Assembly (NCBI GenBank): GCA_002380945.1
Contig: DFWO01000076.1
Location: 1-36,198, forward strand
Direction of reading: 5' to 3'
Length of the DNA: 36,198 nucleotides
From: Methylococcaceae bacterium UBA4132
GTDB lineage: Bacteria > Pseudomonadota > Gammaproteobacteria > Methylococcales > Methylomonadaceae
The notes beneath the pieces are model-generated. The model saw only the letters and a list, made by a program, of their open reading frames with translations, was not told the DNA's origin and made no database searches. The number at the start of each line of letters is the position of its first letter. Position 1 is the stretch's first letter. Below are positions 15,949 through 24,132 of this stretch, piece by piece. The translations under genes were made by a program, and so were the position numbers.

Positions 15949-17067
15949 TTAAATCCCCATCTCGCTAATCATGACTTGATTGACTTTATGCACATCATAT
16001 TTTTCTTGAGCAATTTCGTAAGAACGCTGTCCCATACGCTCAATCAAGGCTTCATCGGTGACAAACTTCAGCATCGCTGCCGCCAATTCATCTACAGAAC
16101 CGACGGGGACAAGAAAGCCATTGTCTTCATTAGTGACTGTTTCTCTACAACCAGGCGCGTCCGTGGTGATGATGGCGCGTCCAATCGACATAGCCTCCAG
16201 TACGGAACGCGGTGTACCCTCACGATAGGAAGGCAACACAAAGACACTACACTGAGCAATAGCGGGACGCACATCGGACAAACGCCCTATGTTTTCAATT
16301 GTGCCTTCTGCTATCCAAGTCTCTAATTCCGATTTTGCAATAGCACTAGGATTCTCCTCATCAATCCATCCTACTAAGGAAAAGTGAGCGTCTGGATATT
16401 GTGCTTTGACTAGCTTCGCCGCCGCCGCATATTCCCGCACACCTTTATCCACTAAATATCGAGCAATCAATAAAAAATGGGGCGACCCTTTAGGAATAGG
16501 CGCATAGGCATAATAATCCATATTAACACCTGAGCCATTCACAACACACGTAGGTGCGTTGGGTTTCAAGATGCCCAATTGGTGAAACAATGCTAAATCA
16601 TCAGGATTTTGAAAGAAAACTTTATGCGTGCCTTTTAGCGCGAGTCCATACAAACCCTGAGCTAATCGGCGGATTAAGCCACGTTGACCCTCGCCTTGAA
16701 AAGCATAACCAAGCCCAGAAATTAAGGCAAAACGCCGAGGCACACCGAGTATTGAAGCAGCTATCATACCGTAAATCACAGGTTTTATCAGATAAGCAAA
16801 CACCGCATCTGGCTTTAACTTTTTAATCAATCGTAGCAACTGCCACAGCGTATGCAAATCTGCCAAAGGATTCATACCTGCTCGCTGCATAGTCACTTTA
16901 TGGAGTATTAAACCTTTCGCTAACAGCCTGTTGTGCAGAACACTATTCATCTCCAAATCGGGTAAAGCAACATACACTTCCATCCCCCGTTCTAAAAGTG
17001 CATTAATAAGGTCGCCCCGAAAAGGTAATAAATCTTCGGCAAAGCCAGCTATTATTAAAAACTTCAT
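15949..17067 (-). CDS. Glycosyltransferase family 4 (PglA-like)
   Basis: A 372-residue GT-B enzyme of the cytoplasmic face. The N-terminal domain begins MKFLIIAGFAEDLLPFRGDL, with SGLGYAF near the middle, and the C-terminal nucleotide-binding domain carries FVLPSYREGTPRSVLEAMS with the E-x7-E pattern of retaining GT4 enzymes. PglA and related transferases adding the second sugar to a bacillosamine-type lipid carrier look similar, and the neighbouring genes make just such a carrier. The start overlaps the asnB stop by four bases (ATGA), so translation is coupled. Confidence 0.85.
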   Translation of the reverse strand: MKFLIIAGFAEDLLPFRGDLINALLERGMEVYVALPDLEMNSVLHNRLLAKGLILHKVTMQRAGMNPLADLHTLWQLLRLIKKLKPDAVFAYLIKPVIYGMIAASILGVPRRFALISGLGYAFQGEGQRGLIRRLAQGLYGLALKGTHKVFFQNPDDLALFHQLGILKPNAPTCVVNGSGVNMDYYAYAPIPKGSPHFLLIARYLVDKGVREYAAAAKLVKAQYPDAHFSLVGWIDEENPSAIAKSELETWIAEGTIENIGRLSDVRPAIAQCSVFVLPSYREGTPRSVLEAMSIGRAIITTDAPGCRETVTNEDNGFLVPVGSVDELAAAMLKFVTDEALIERMGQRSYEIAQEKYDVHKVNQVMISEMGI

Positions 17068-19058
17068 TGTTCAGCCAGCCATGCTTGAAACATCAATACA
17101 TCCCACAGGTGATACGACCAATTGCGCTGACCAGATAAATGCTCTGCCCACTTTTGCCGAATGGGTGCTGGATGAAAATATCCCTCGCGCTGTAACCGTG
17201 ATTCATCCAATAACGACTCCGCCCAATCTCGCAATGGACCACGCAGCCAATCATCTAAGGGAATAGCAAAGCCCATCTTCGGTCGTTCGATCAATTCCTT
17301 AGGCACGTGACGATAAAGCACTTGGCGCAACGCCCACTTAGTTTGCCCATTATGTAGCTTCATTGATTGGGGTAAACGCCAAGCAAACTCGACTACTCGA
17401 TGATCCAATAACGGCACACGCGATTCCAGCGACACACCCATTGCCGCCCTATCCACCTTGACCAGAATATCATCTGGCAGATAAGTAAGTGTATCCTGTA
17501 GCATCATTTTCTGAATCTGATCAAGCCCCAGCATATCTGGCGCATCCCCAGTCAACAATGTTGCTGGCTCAAGTCCGCCAATCACCACAGATGAGGGGTC
17601 ATCCCAATGAGAAACCAACCGATGATAGAGTTCATCCACCGAGACACTGGTTAGCACATTCGCACCTTTGTGTAATTTATCTCCAACGTTTACGCCACGC
17701 GCAGAGTAAGGTAATGCTTTTGTGAGCTGATTCCAAAACTGTGGAGAAATGCTGGTTATACCTTGAACCATACACTTGCGCAGTGGAATGGGTAGCATAG
17801 ACAACTTACGCCATAGCCCAGCCGTCATTTGATAACGATTATAGCCACAAAACAACTCGTCACCCGCATCACCAGATAACGACACTGTTACATGTTGCTT
17901 AGCCAGTTGCGAAACCAGAAAAGTAGGAATCTGCGAATCGTCAGAAAACGGCTCATCGTATAAGGTCGGTAAATGTGGAATCACCGCCATTGCCTGTTCA
18001 GCCGTTACATACAACTCGATGTGTTCCGTTCCCAAATGTTGCGCAACAGCCTTAGCATACACCGCCTCGTTGTAACCATCTTCTTCAAAGCCAATGGTAA
18101 ATGTCTTGACTGGTTGCGATGATTGCGCCTGCATCAACGCCACCACCGTAGAAGAATCCACACCGCCCGACAAAAATGCTCCCAATGGCACATCCGCCAT
18201 CATTTGTTGACGCACCGCATCTTTTAGCAAGGTTTCTAGTTCATCCACTGCCTGAACTGTACTACCCGTGAAAATATTGGCGATACCAGATTTTGCCGCT
18301 TGCACTCCAGACCAATAAATCACCACATTAGGTTCACGCTGCTGCGGAGAAATTATTAACAAGCATCCTGGTTGTAACTTTGCGATCCCTTTATAAATTG
18401 AATAAGGCGCAGGAATATAATTATGTCGTAGCAACAAACATAAAGCTCCTCGGTCAATTTCTGCCTGAAAAGCAGGATGCGCACGCAGTGCCTTTAACTC
18501 TGAACCAAATAAGAAAGTGTCGCCCTGCCAGCCGTAATACAAGGGTTTTTCACCAACACGATCGCGTGCCAGAAAGAGTGTGTGAGTCTGCTTGTCCCAT
18601 ACCGCAAATGCGAACATACCAATGACACGTTCAATCGTCTTTTGAATTCCCCAAGCCTCAAACCCTGCCAGTAAGGTTTCAGTATCCGAATGCCCGCGCC
18701 ATTTTATACCTTGCACTCTGGTCGAACTATTTCTCCCCCGCCCTTCATGGGGGACGGCTAGAATAGAAGGAAAATCCTCCAATGCCCGACGTAAATCCAG
18801 ATGATTATAAATTTCGCCATTGAAGGCAATCACATAGCGACCACTAGCCGATTGCATTGGCTGATGCCCCGCTGGTGACAAGTCCACAATCGACAAACGC
18901 CGGTGACCCAAGCCAACGCGCTGCTCCACATCGCACCAATAGCCCGCATCATCAGGACCACGGTGAACAATAGTGTCAGCCATACTCTTAAGTAAAGCCA
19001 ACTCTCCTTCAATGCCCTGCGTAGCAGAACCACCCAAATAACCAACAAAACCACACAT
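17064..19058 (-). CDS. asnB: Asparagine synthase-like glutamine amidotransferase
   Basis: A 664-residue AsnB-family protein. The N-terminal glutaminase domain has the nucleophile C2 (MCGFVGYLGG), RLSIVDLSPAG and NGEIYNH; the C-terminal synthetase domain has the ATP loop SGGVDSS at 297-303, SGDAGDELFCGYNRY and SLESRVPLLDHR. In polysaccharide loci such enzymes (WbpS, WbtH) amidate the carboxyl of a uronic acid, which fits the UDP-HexNAcA genes at the other end of this locus; ordinary asparagine synthesis is the alternative. An odd segment of about 20 residues (about 97-117, containing AVPHEGRGRN) is inserted before RGHSDTET and is encoded by a palindromic sequence listed separately. The gene starts 2 nt after the DUF2334 gene. 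Confidence 0.88.
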   Translation of the reverse strand: MCGFVGYLGGSATQGIEGELALLKSMADTIVHRGPDDAGYWCDVEQRVGLGHRRLSIVDLSPAGHQPMQSASGRYVIAFNGEIYNHLDLRRALEDFPSILAVPHEGRGRNSSTRVQGIKWRGHSDTETLLAGFEAWGIQKTIERVIGMFAFAVWDKQTHTLFLARDRVGEKPLYYGWQGDTFLFGSELKALRAHPAFQAEIDRGALCLLLRHNYIPAPYSIYKGIAKLQPGCLLIISPQQREPNVVIYWSGVQAAKSGIANIFTGSTVQAVDELETLLKDAVRQQMMADVPLGAFLSGGVDSSTVVALMQAQSSQPVKTFTIGFEEDGYNEAVYAKAVAQHLGTEHIELYVTAEQAMAVIPHLPTLYDEPFSDDSQIPTFLVSQLAKQHVTVSLSGDAGDELFCGYNRYQMTAGLWRKLSMLPIPLRKCMVQGITSISPQFWNQLTKALPYSARGVNVGDKLHKGANVLTSVSVDELYHRLVSHWDDPSSVVIGGLEPATLLTGDAPDMLGLDQIQKMMLQDTLTYLPDDILVKVDRAAMGVSLESRVPLLDHRVVEFAWRLPQSMKLHNGQTKWALRQVLYRHVPKELIERPKMGFAIPLDDWLRGPLRDWAESLLDESRLQREGYFHPAPIRQKWAEHLSGQRNWSYHLWDVLMFQAWLAEQ
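18734..18754. repeat. Palindromic element within the asnB reading frame
   Basis: TCCCCC pairs with GGGGGA around a 9-nt loop. The C/G-rich stem and its flanks (about 18712-18772) encode the extra asnB segment that other family members lack before RGHSDTE. This looks like a short palindromic repeat inserted in frame in a surface loop of the glutaminase domain. Confidence 0.55.
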
Positions 19059-19060
19059 AT

Positions 19061-19801
19061 TTAGCTCATCTTATGAAATTTGCGAATCTTCGGCAATGCA
19101 GCGGAAGTTATAAACCGAATTGCCGATGCTACACCAGGTATTGGGCAGCTTATAGCGTTACTCTCCTCAAATGAGATAATTTGCATCCTATGCTCCCTGA
19201 TAAAATGTAACCCTTTCAGTATTTGCGCCTGTGACATCCCGTTCACATGAAAGCAGAGTGTGTACACACCAAAACCAAAATGTATTGGTGACTCAATTAA
19301 TTGCGGCACGGCGGTTAAAGAACCCATCTTGTAAGGGTAAACACCATAGCCGTCCGTTAGATAGCGGAACTCCAGCTCTTCTAATACCTGTAACGTGACT
19401 TCATCTAGCGAATGAGACGGTGCCATAAACACTGGTTGCCATACACCTTCCTGAACCAGAATTTTTTTTCCTGCCTCTAGCTTGGAAAATTGCTGTTTGT
19501 AAGAAAGACCCGCTAGTTCCGACTGATGACCAATGCTAAAGATTCCAGAATTCTGGGTTTCATATTGATGTGTATAACCATGTTGTGCAATCGCCCAACC
19601 ACGCGCATACCATTCACGAACCACATCCCAAAAATCATTGCGTACAGGCTCAACAGCCAGATTGGGATCAAGACAATGCGGCACTACACCAACTAGGAAG
19701 GGAATATCTAATTCTTTGGCTATATCATCAAAGGCAGAAAATTTCGACCATGCCATACTTGGTGTAATATCGTCAAAACGAATAATAAATTTAGAAGACA
19801 T
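19061..19801 (-). CDS. DUF2334-type polysaccharide deacetylase-like protein
   Basis: A 246-residue protein with a NodB-like fold. An acidic pair sits in IIRFDDITP (D10, D11), and the metal-binding histidines are probably H74 and H78 in AQHGYTH. APSHS further on is also typical of DUF2334. It may remove an N-acetyl group from a sugar of the repeat unit, but the family is poorly characterised. No signal peptide is evident, so it probably acts in the cytoplasm. It is the first gene of the tight block DUF2334-asnB-GT4-LegC-LegB-PGT. Its start lacks a good ribosome-binding site, and an 8-bp tandem repeat lies 18 nt upstream. Confidence 0.75.
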   Translation of the reverse strand: MSSKFIIRFDDITPSMAWSKFSAFDDIAKELDIPFLVGVVPHCLDPNLAVEPVRNDFWDVVREWYARGWAIAQHGYTHQYETQNSGIFSIGHQSELAGLSYKQQFSKLEAGKKILVQEGVWQPVFMAPSHSLDEVTLQVLEELEFRYLTDGYGVYPYKMGSLTAVPQLIESPIHFGFGVYTLCFHVNGMSQAQILKGLHFIREHRMQIISFEESNAISCPIPGVASAIRFITSAALPKIRKFHKMS

Positions 19802-19819
19802 CTTTTTAATCTTTAAAAA

Positions 19820-19859
19820 TTGAGAAATTGAGAAATTGAGAAATTGAGAAATTGAGAAA
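19820..19859. repeat. Tandem repeat of an 8-bp unit, five copies
   Basis: The plus-strand unit TTGAGAAA is repeated five times without mismatch, followed by a partial TTG. It ends 18 nt upstream of the DUF2334 gene start (minus strand), within the leader or promoter of that six-gene block. The length is not a multiple of three, but the repeat is outside any coding region. Confidence 0.9.
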
Positions 19860-19975
19860 TTGTTAAGAATCTCACCTTAAAACACAGCAAACATTTCATA
19901 TAAGTAGTCATGTGAAAATTATTTGAAAACCAAATCCCGTGAATACTGGACAACGTAGACTAAAACTCCCGATAA

Positions 19976-21181
19976 CTATACATCGTTACTTACAACAATC
20001 CCTCCATCTCCTGAAACAATTTCTTGATAAATAGCGGCAAAACGTTTACATGCCTTTTCAATTGAAAACTCAGCAATCACACGTTCCTTAGATCGTTCTC
20101 CCATTTCATTGCGTTGCTCTTTTGGCAGAGCAATGACCTCCAGTAGACCACGCGCGAGAGCATACTCATCTTGCGCTGGAACTAGGATTGCTGTACCCCC
20201 TGCCAAAACTGCTGTATCTCCAACATCTGTTGCTACGCAGGGTAGGCTCATTGCCATTGCCTCACCTAAGCAAAGGGGAAAAGCTTCTGTGCGTGAAGGC
20301 ATACAAAATATATCCATAGTAGCAAGACATGCAGGTACATCCTCACGTTTACCCAGTAACACAAAACTATCCTGTAGCTTATACGCATTTATCCAATTAA
20401 TTAAAATTGGATTATTTTCATCGCAACCTTCTCCAACCATTAAAAATCTAACTTTTACATTACTTTCAGCAACAATAGCAGCTGCCTTGACAAAATTCTG
20501 TTGTCCCTTGTCGGGATGAAATCGCCCTAAACAGCCAATAACCAATTCATCATCTGAAAAATTGCAATTTCTACGCAATGTAATTCGTTGTTCATCTGTT
20601 GCCGTTAGGTTAGAAAAATCAAAGCCATTGGGGATGACTACCATACGCGACGCATCATATCCTACTGCTGCATGTACCTGTTTGCCCGCTTCTGCAACAC
20701 AGATAATTTTTCTGGGTATCCAACGCGACATCAGCGCACACATCATCATGATAAACAAGGTGTTTTTAGAGCTCTTCAGCGATATAAAAGCCCCGTGGAT
20801 ACCCCAAACAATATTTTTACAGCCAGAAAAATACGCCGCCAAGCCACCCAAGAAATCGGCATGATGCATCCAGGTTTGTACAATGTCAGGGTGGAACGAA
20901 TCTATTAATTTCCTTAATTGATAAAAAATGCGTGCTATATCCCAAATTGAATGCATACCTAGCACCTGTACCGTGACTCCAGTTGTTTGAAGTTGCTTAC
21001 TCCAAACATCATCAGCATCACGCAAAACCAAAACCATTCTTTTATCGGCTGACTCAGGATTGGCTAATAACAAGCGAACTAGCATTTGTTCCGCACCACC
21101 CATGGTAAGCGTTGCTATAATGTGGCATACTCTGATTCCATTATACTCATCTTTATCAGCAGTTTTTACATCTTCTTGCAT
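19976..21181 (-). CDS. Glycosyltransferase family 4
   Basis: A 401-residue GT-B glycosyltransferase. The N-terminal domain has the motif TLTMGGAEQMLVRLL, typical of GT4 enzymes of capsule loci, and DIVQTWMHHADFLGG. The C-terminal domain has GCLGRFHPDKGQ and the sugar-nucleotide motif MPSRTEAFPLCLGEAMAM with paired glutamates. The acceptor and donor are not predictable. An AAGGAG site lies 11 nt before the ATG. It is separated by about 160 nt from the acyltransferase gene and by about 175 nt from the DUF2334 gene, so promoters may lie in either gap. Confidence 0.83.
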   Translation of the reverse strand: MQEDVKTADKDEYNGIRVCHIIATLTMGGAEQMLVRLLLANPESADKRMVLVLRDADDVWSKQLQTTGVTVQVLGMHSIWDIARIFYQLRKLIDSFHPDIVQTWMHHADFLGGLAAYFSGCKNIVWGIHGAFISLKSSKNTLFIMMMCALMSRWIPRKIICVAEAGKQVHAAVGYDASRMVVIPNGFDFSNLTATDEQRITLRRNCNFSDDELVIGCLGRFHPDKGQQNFVKAAAIVAESNVKVRFLMVGEGCDENNPILINWINAYKLQDSFVLLGKREDVPACLATMDIFCMPSRTEAFPLCLGEAMAMSLPCVATDVGDTAVLAGGTAILVPAQDEYALARGLLEVIALPKEQRNEMGERSKERVIAEFSIEKACKRFAAIYQEIVSGDGGIVVSNDV

Positions 21182-21344
21182 GGTTATTTCAACTCCTTCA
21201 TAGGCAACGATCTCATACCATGAGTCTAACTTAACAGGCAGTAGTATTTTAATAGTTGCTCAATATTTTTTAGATTAGTTCCAGTACGTTGTCAACGATA
21301 GGGCAGATGCCGCATGAGGCTGCTGATTTTTACTTTTTCTTCGT

Positions 21345-22244
21345 TTAATGAGCATTTTTAAAATCTTTATTTTTTCTTCGCTTAATAAAAATAAATAAAT
21401 TAAGCAATAGCTTGGTCGGCTTAAGTATCAATTTACCAAAAATATTATCAAAAATAAAAATTGAATAAAGTGAGTAACTTTTTGAATCAAATCGCTCTTT
21501 ATAACCAAGATTACCCTTGCCGAGATCAAGAATCATATTATTTGAAACACAGTAGTCCATGATAGCTAAGATAAGAAGCATACCTGGGGAGAACTGAGCA
21601 TATTCTTCATCATAGGTTGGTATCATGTATACAAGACGATTGTTTGACATTATTTGACACTGTGCAAATGCTATCGGTTTTGTGTTGAGTGTCAGCTCGA
21701 AAAGCAATGAATCTTGAAAATTTAGAATTGTTTCAAGCAAGTCTTTATTTTTTTCAATACCCCAACTTGTATTAACTCTTTTTTGATCATAGGACATTTT
21801 TAGTAAATTAAAAAAATGATCAAACTTAATTTTGTCAATATCTTGTCCCTTATTTATTGCACAGTTAATCTCACCAGTTTCTGAAAGTCGATTTTTCCGT
21901 CTTTTTAAGTCTCTTCTTTTGTTTGGTCTAAGAGAAATGGTTTGATCTAAAGACGTTAATACATAACCGTTATATAGTTCAAGTAATTCACTACTATATC
22001 CCGCTAACCCTATGATACCTTGGTAATCTTCCTCTACATCAAAGCAAATAGTCAACATGGACTTATTTGCAATGCTTATTATGTTATCTCTTTGGATGCT
22101 ATCATTTGGATCGAGAAAAGGGACTATTCTTGACCTATTCACGACGCTTATCAATCTTTTGGGCAAGAATGGGATTCCTATAGACTCCACGGGTATTTGT
22201 TGATTTCTGTCAGAAGATTCTATAAAGCTTTTTTCGTAAATCAT
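21345..22244 (-). CDS. CelD/BcsL-type GNAT acyltransferase, possibly N-terminally shortened
   Basis: A 299-residue protein whose C-terminal half has the GNAT_6 pattern: LELTLNTKPIAFAQCQI, SPGMLLILAIMDYC and the signature LDLGKGNLGYKERF. Relatives acylate sugars in cellulose or capsule biosynthesis, or act as FemAB-like transferases. Members are usually 340-400 residues. The frame is open for about 28 codons upstream of ATG 22244 (including SVDIHTANKFDPLPSN) but has no ATG, GTG or TTG there, and the ATG has no ribosome-binding site, so the start may have been lost. The gene is markedly more AT-rich than the locus ends, as is the polymerase gene. Confidence 0.65.
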   Translation of the reverse strand: MIYEKSFIESSDRNQQIPVESIGIPFLPKRLISVVNRSRIVPFLDPNDSIQRDNIISIANKSMLTICFDVEEDYQGIIGLAGYSSELLELYNGYVLTSLDQTISLRPNKRRDLKRRKNRLSETGEINCAINKGQDIDKIKFDHFFNLLKMSYDQKRVNTSWGIEKNKDLLETILNFQDSLLFELTLNTKPIAFAQCQIMSNNRLVYMIPTYDEEYAQFSPGMLLILAIMDYCVSNNMILDLGKGNLGYKERFDSKSYSLYSIFIFDNIFGKLILKPTKLLLNLFIFIKRRKNKDFKNAH

Positions 22245-22363
22245 ATTGAGTGTGTGATTTGAAGGTAGTGGGTCAAATTTGTTAGCAGTATGAATATCGA
22301 CACTGAATCTGACTGATATTACATATTCTTATTTTGTCTTGCATACTATTTTTTCAAAGACTT

Positions 22364-23332
22364 TTAATTTATCCTGCTTATCCTCTCCACTTCCCTCATA
22401 GAAAATGATTGCATACCATATTCGTTATTCAATTCACGATAATATTTCAATACTGTATTAAGATTCATCAGACTGGCTTCGAGATTCCGACCAAAATTGT
22501 GTGGATGCCACCATAAGTGAAAAACACTGTTTGTCATTGCTGCTTTCTTCATGCCGCTTTTCACTCGATTCAAGTGCATCGTGTTAGCAAGGGCATGAGT
22601 CGATACAGGACGAAGAAACTGGCTAGCAGGAATGTTTATCAACTGTTCTTGGGGTATGTCAGTTGGTAATGAAAATGTGTGGCTTCCCGTTATCGGGATA
22701 TAGGTGTCTACAAACCGTATTAATCGCAATGCCTTACCAAAAGAACCTGACACAAAGTGTCCATCTTTATACATCCAATGATTTTGATTACCTCGATACG
22801 CAGTAAATCCAGCCGCCAATAAAGAATTTAGATATTCATCTCTTACCTGATTGCGTGGAAAAACCAAGCTGGTTGGTTTGACTTGGTATTCATCAAAAAT
22901 TCTTTGATTACACTCTAAATCAGCAATAAACTGCTCTACCGTGCTATCGGTTTCGCCACAGTAAAAATGGCTATAAGTGTGACTGGCAAGCTCTTGTCCG
23001 TCTGTAGCTAGGATTTGTTCAACCAAAGGGCGTGCAAAAAAAAGCTTGGGCAAATCACGTGCAAGTGCAGATACCGAGTAAGTTGAGCAACTCTCCCGTC
23101 CATAAGTTGGCATAATCGAAGGGCGCAAATCAGACCATTGCTTGAAGTCCTTGCACATAAGCATACCCACGGTAGCCCACGTTACATGAATGCCATATTT
23201 TTTGAATAATGCCAGCATAGCTGGAACAGCCTGCCATACACCTTCGATGTTCGCACCGTAATTCTCCACTGTTCTTGAGTCTGTGACTCCCCAGAATAGC
23301 TCAAAATCCAGTGATATAACTAATGCTGACAT
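22364..23332 (-). CDS. NodB-type polysaccharide deacetylase
   Basis: A 322-residue protein. SLDFELFWG supplies the catalytic and metal-binding acidic residues (D9, E11) and ASHTYSH the zinc-binding H118 and H122. FPRNQ corresponds to the third NodB motif. There is no signal peptide, so the target is probably a cytoplasmic lipid-linked or nucleotide-linked GlcNAc-type sugar. A GGTGAG site precedes the ATG. It lies about 120 nt upstream of the acyltransferase gene, suggesting deacetylation followed by replacement of the acyl group. Confidence 0.82.
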   Translation of the reverse strand: MSALVISLDFELFWGVTDSRTVENYGANIEGVWQAVPAMLALFKKYGIHVTWATVGMLMCKDFKQWSDLRPSIMPTYGRESCSTYSVSALARDLPKLFFARPLVEQILATDGQELASHTYSHFYCGETDSTVEQFIADLECNQRIFDEYQVKPTSLVFPRNQVRDEYLNSLLAAGFTAYRGNQNHWMYKDGHFVSGSFGKALRLIRFVDTYIPITGSHTFSLPTDIPQEQLINIPASQFLRPVSTHALANTMHLNRVKSGMKKAAMTNSVFHLWWHPHNFGRNLEASLMNLNTVLKYYRELNNEYGMQSFSMREVERISRIN

Positions 23333-24132
23333 ACAATCTCACCCGATATTTTTAAGTAATAAGGTCTGAAATTCACTAATAACCACTTCCACTATAGCTC
23401 TCCTAAATAGTTTATAAAAAATCAAGGTACCAGATAAACTTCACTAAATGGAGTAAAAAACCCTCTAAAAACTGACTAAGAGAAACCTTGATCCCATTAA
23501 AAGTTTTGTTTTTTGCAAAGTGTCTGCGTAAATAACTCTTTCCAGCCAACCAAATGGCTTGCACAGGATTTTGTTCAGGCATGAGGTGCAAACTGAATCA
23601 AAGCCTTCGCCATTCATTCTTTTGTAAACCTGCATTAATTATCGTCTAAAAACGCTTTTAGTTTGGTATCCCGATGATAAGAGGTACCCCACAGCAACAT
23701 TAAGCATTTTTAGGAGAAAGTGTAATGACAAACTCAAAAAAAAGCTAGGCAGGCAATGACTTCTTCGAGTGTCATTTCATTTAAATAACATATGCTACCC
23801 CGACAACCCAAATAAGAGCAGTACGCATTACCCTTTTCATAGCAGCTACGCCATTTGCCAATATACGAAACTGAGACATTCGACATCCTGCAAATGGTAT
23901 CTGTTGGGATTTTATTGAGTGACATTTTGACACTCAACACTTGTTTAACTTTACGGGTATCTCGTTCTGAATTAATCAGTTCGTCTATATCTTGGGCGAT
24001 ATCAATTATCTAGTTTTATGCTATTGTGCTAATCTCCAGATAGAATATTAGCTCTGCACTGAAGTATTTAAGATTGATGATATGTAGTACATTCAACTAT
24101 CTGACTCTTTTTTCAGAAAAAAATAGAGATAA
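23333..24132. other. 800-nt gap holding a decayed insertion sequence
   Basis: No intact gene. The middle is a broken IS630-type transposase gene (separate entry). Nothing is recognisable at 23333-23411 or 24013-24132. The gap interrupts the locus between the Wzy-like polymerase and the deacetylase. Confidence 0.7.
23412..24009 (-). pseudogene. Degenerate IS630-family transposase
   Basis: The N-terminal part (24009-23734) encodes an HTH region: ELINSERDTRKVKQVLSV, then SNVSVSYIGKWRSCYEKG and LGCRGSICYLNEMTLEEV, corresponding to the IS630 HTH and Y-G-S-x-YL linker. The DDE core is largely missing. Pieces of the C-terminal part remain: YHRDTKLKAFL near 23670-23640, then ALIQFAPH, a frame break near 23580, and PEQNPVQAIWLAGKSYLRRH with the last catalytic-site region, ending at TAA 23412. 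Internal deletion plus at least one frameshift make it inactive. I could not identify terminal inverted repeats. Confidence 0.7.

Noticed and set aside
19820..19859. CRISPR array
   Set aside because: The unit is 8 bp with no spacers, so this is a simple tandem repeat.
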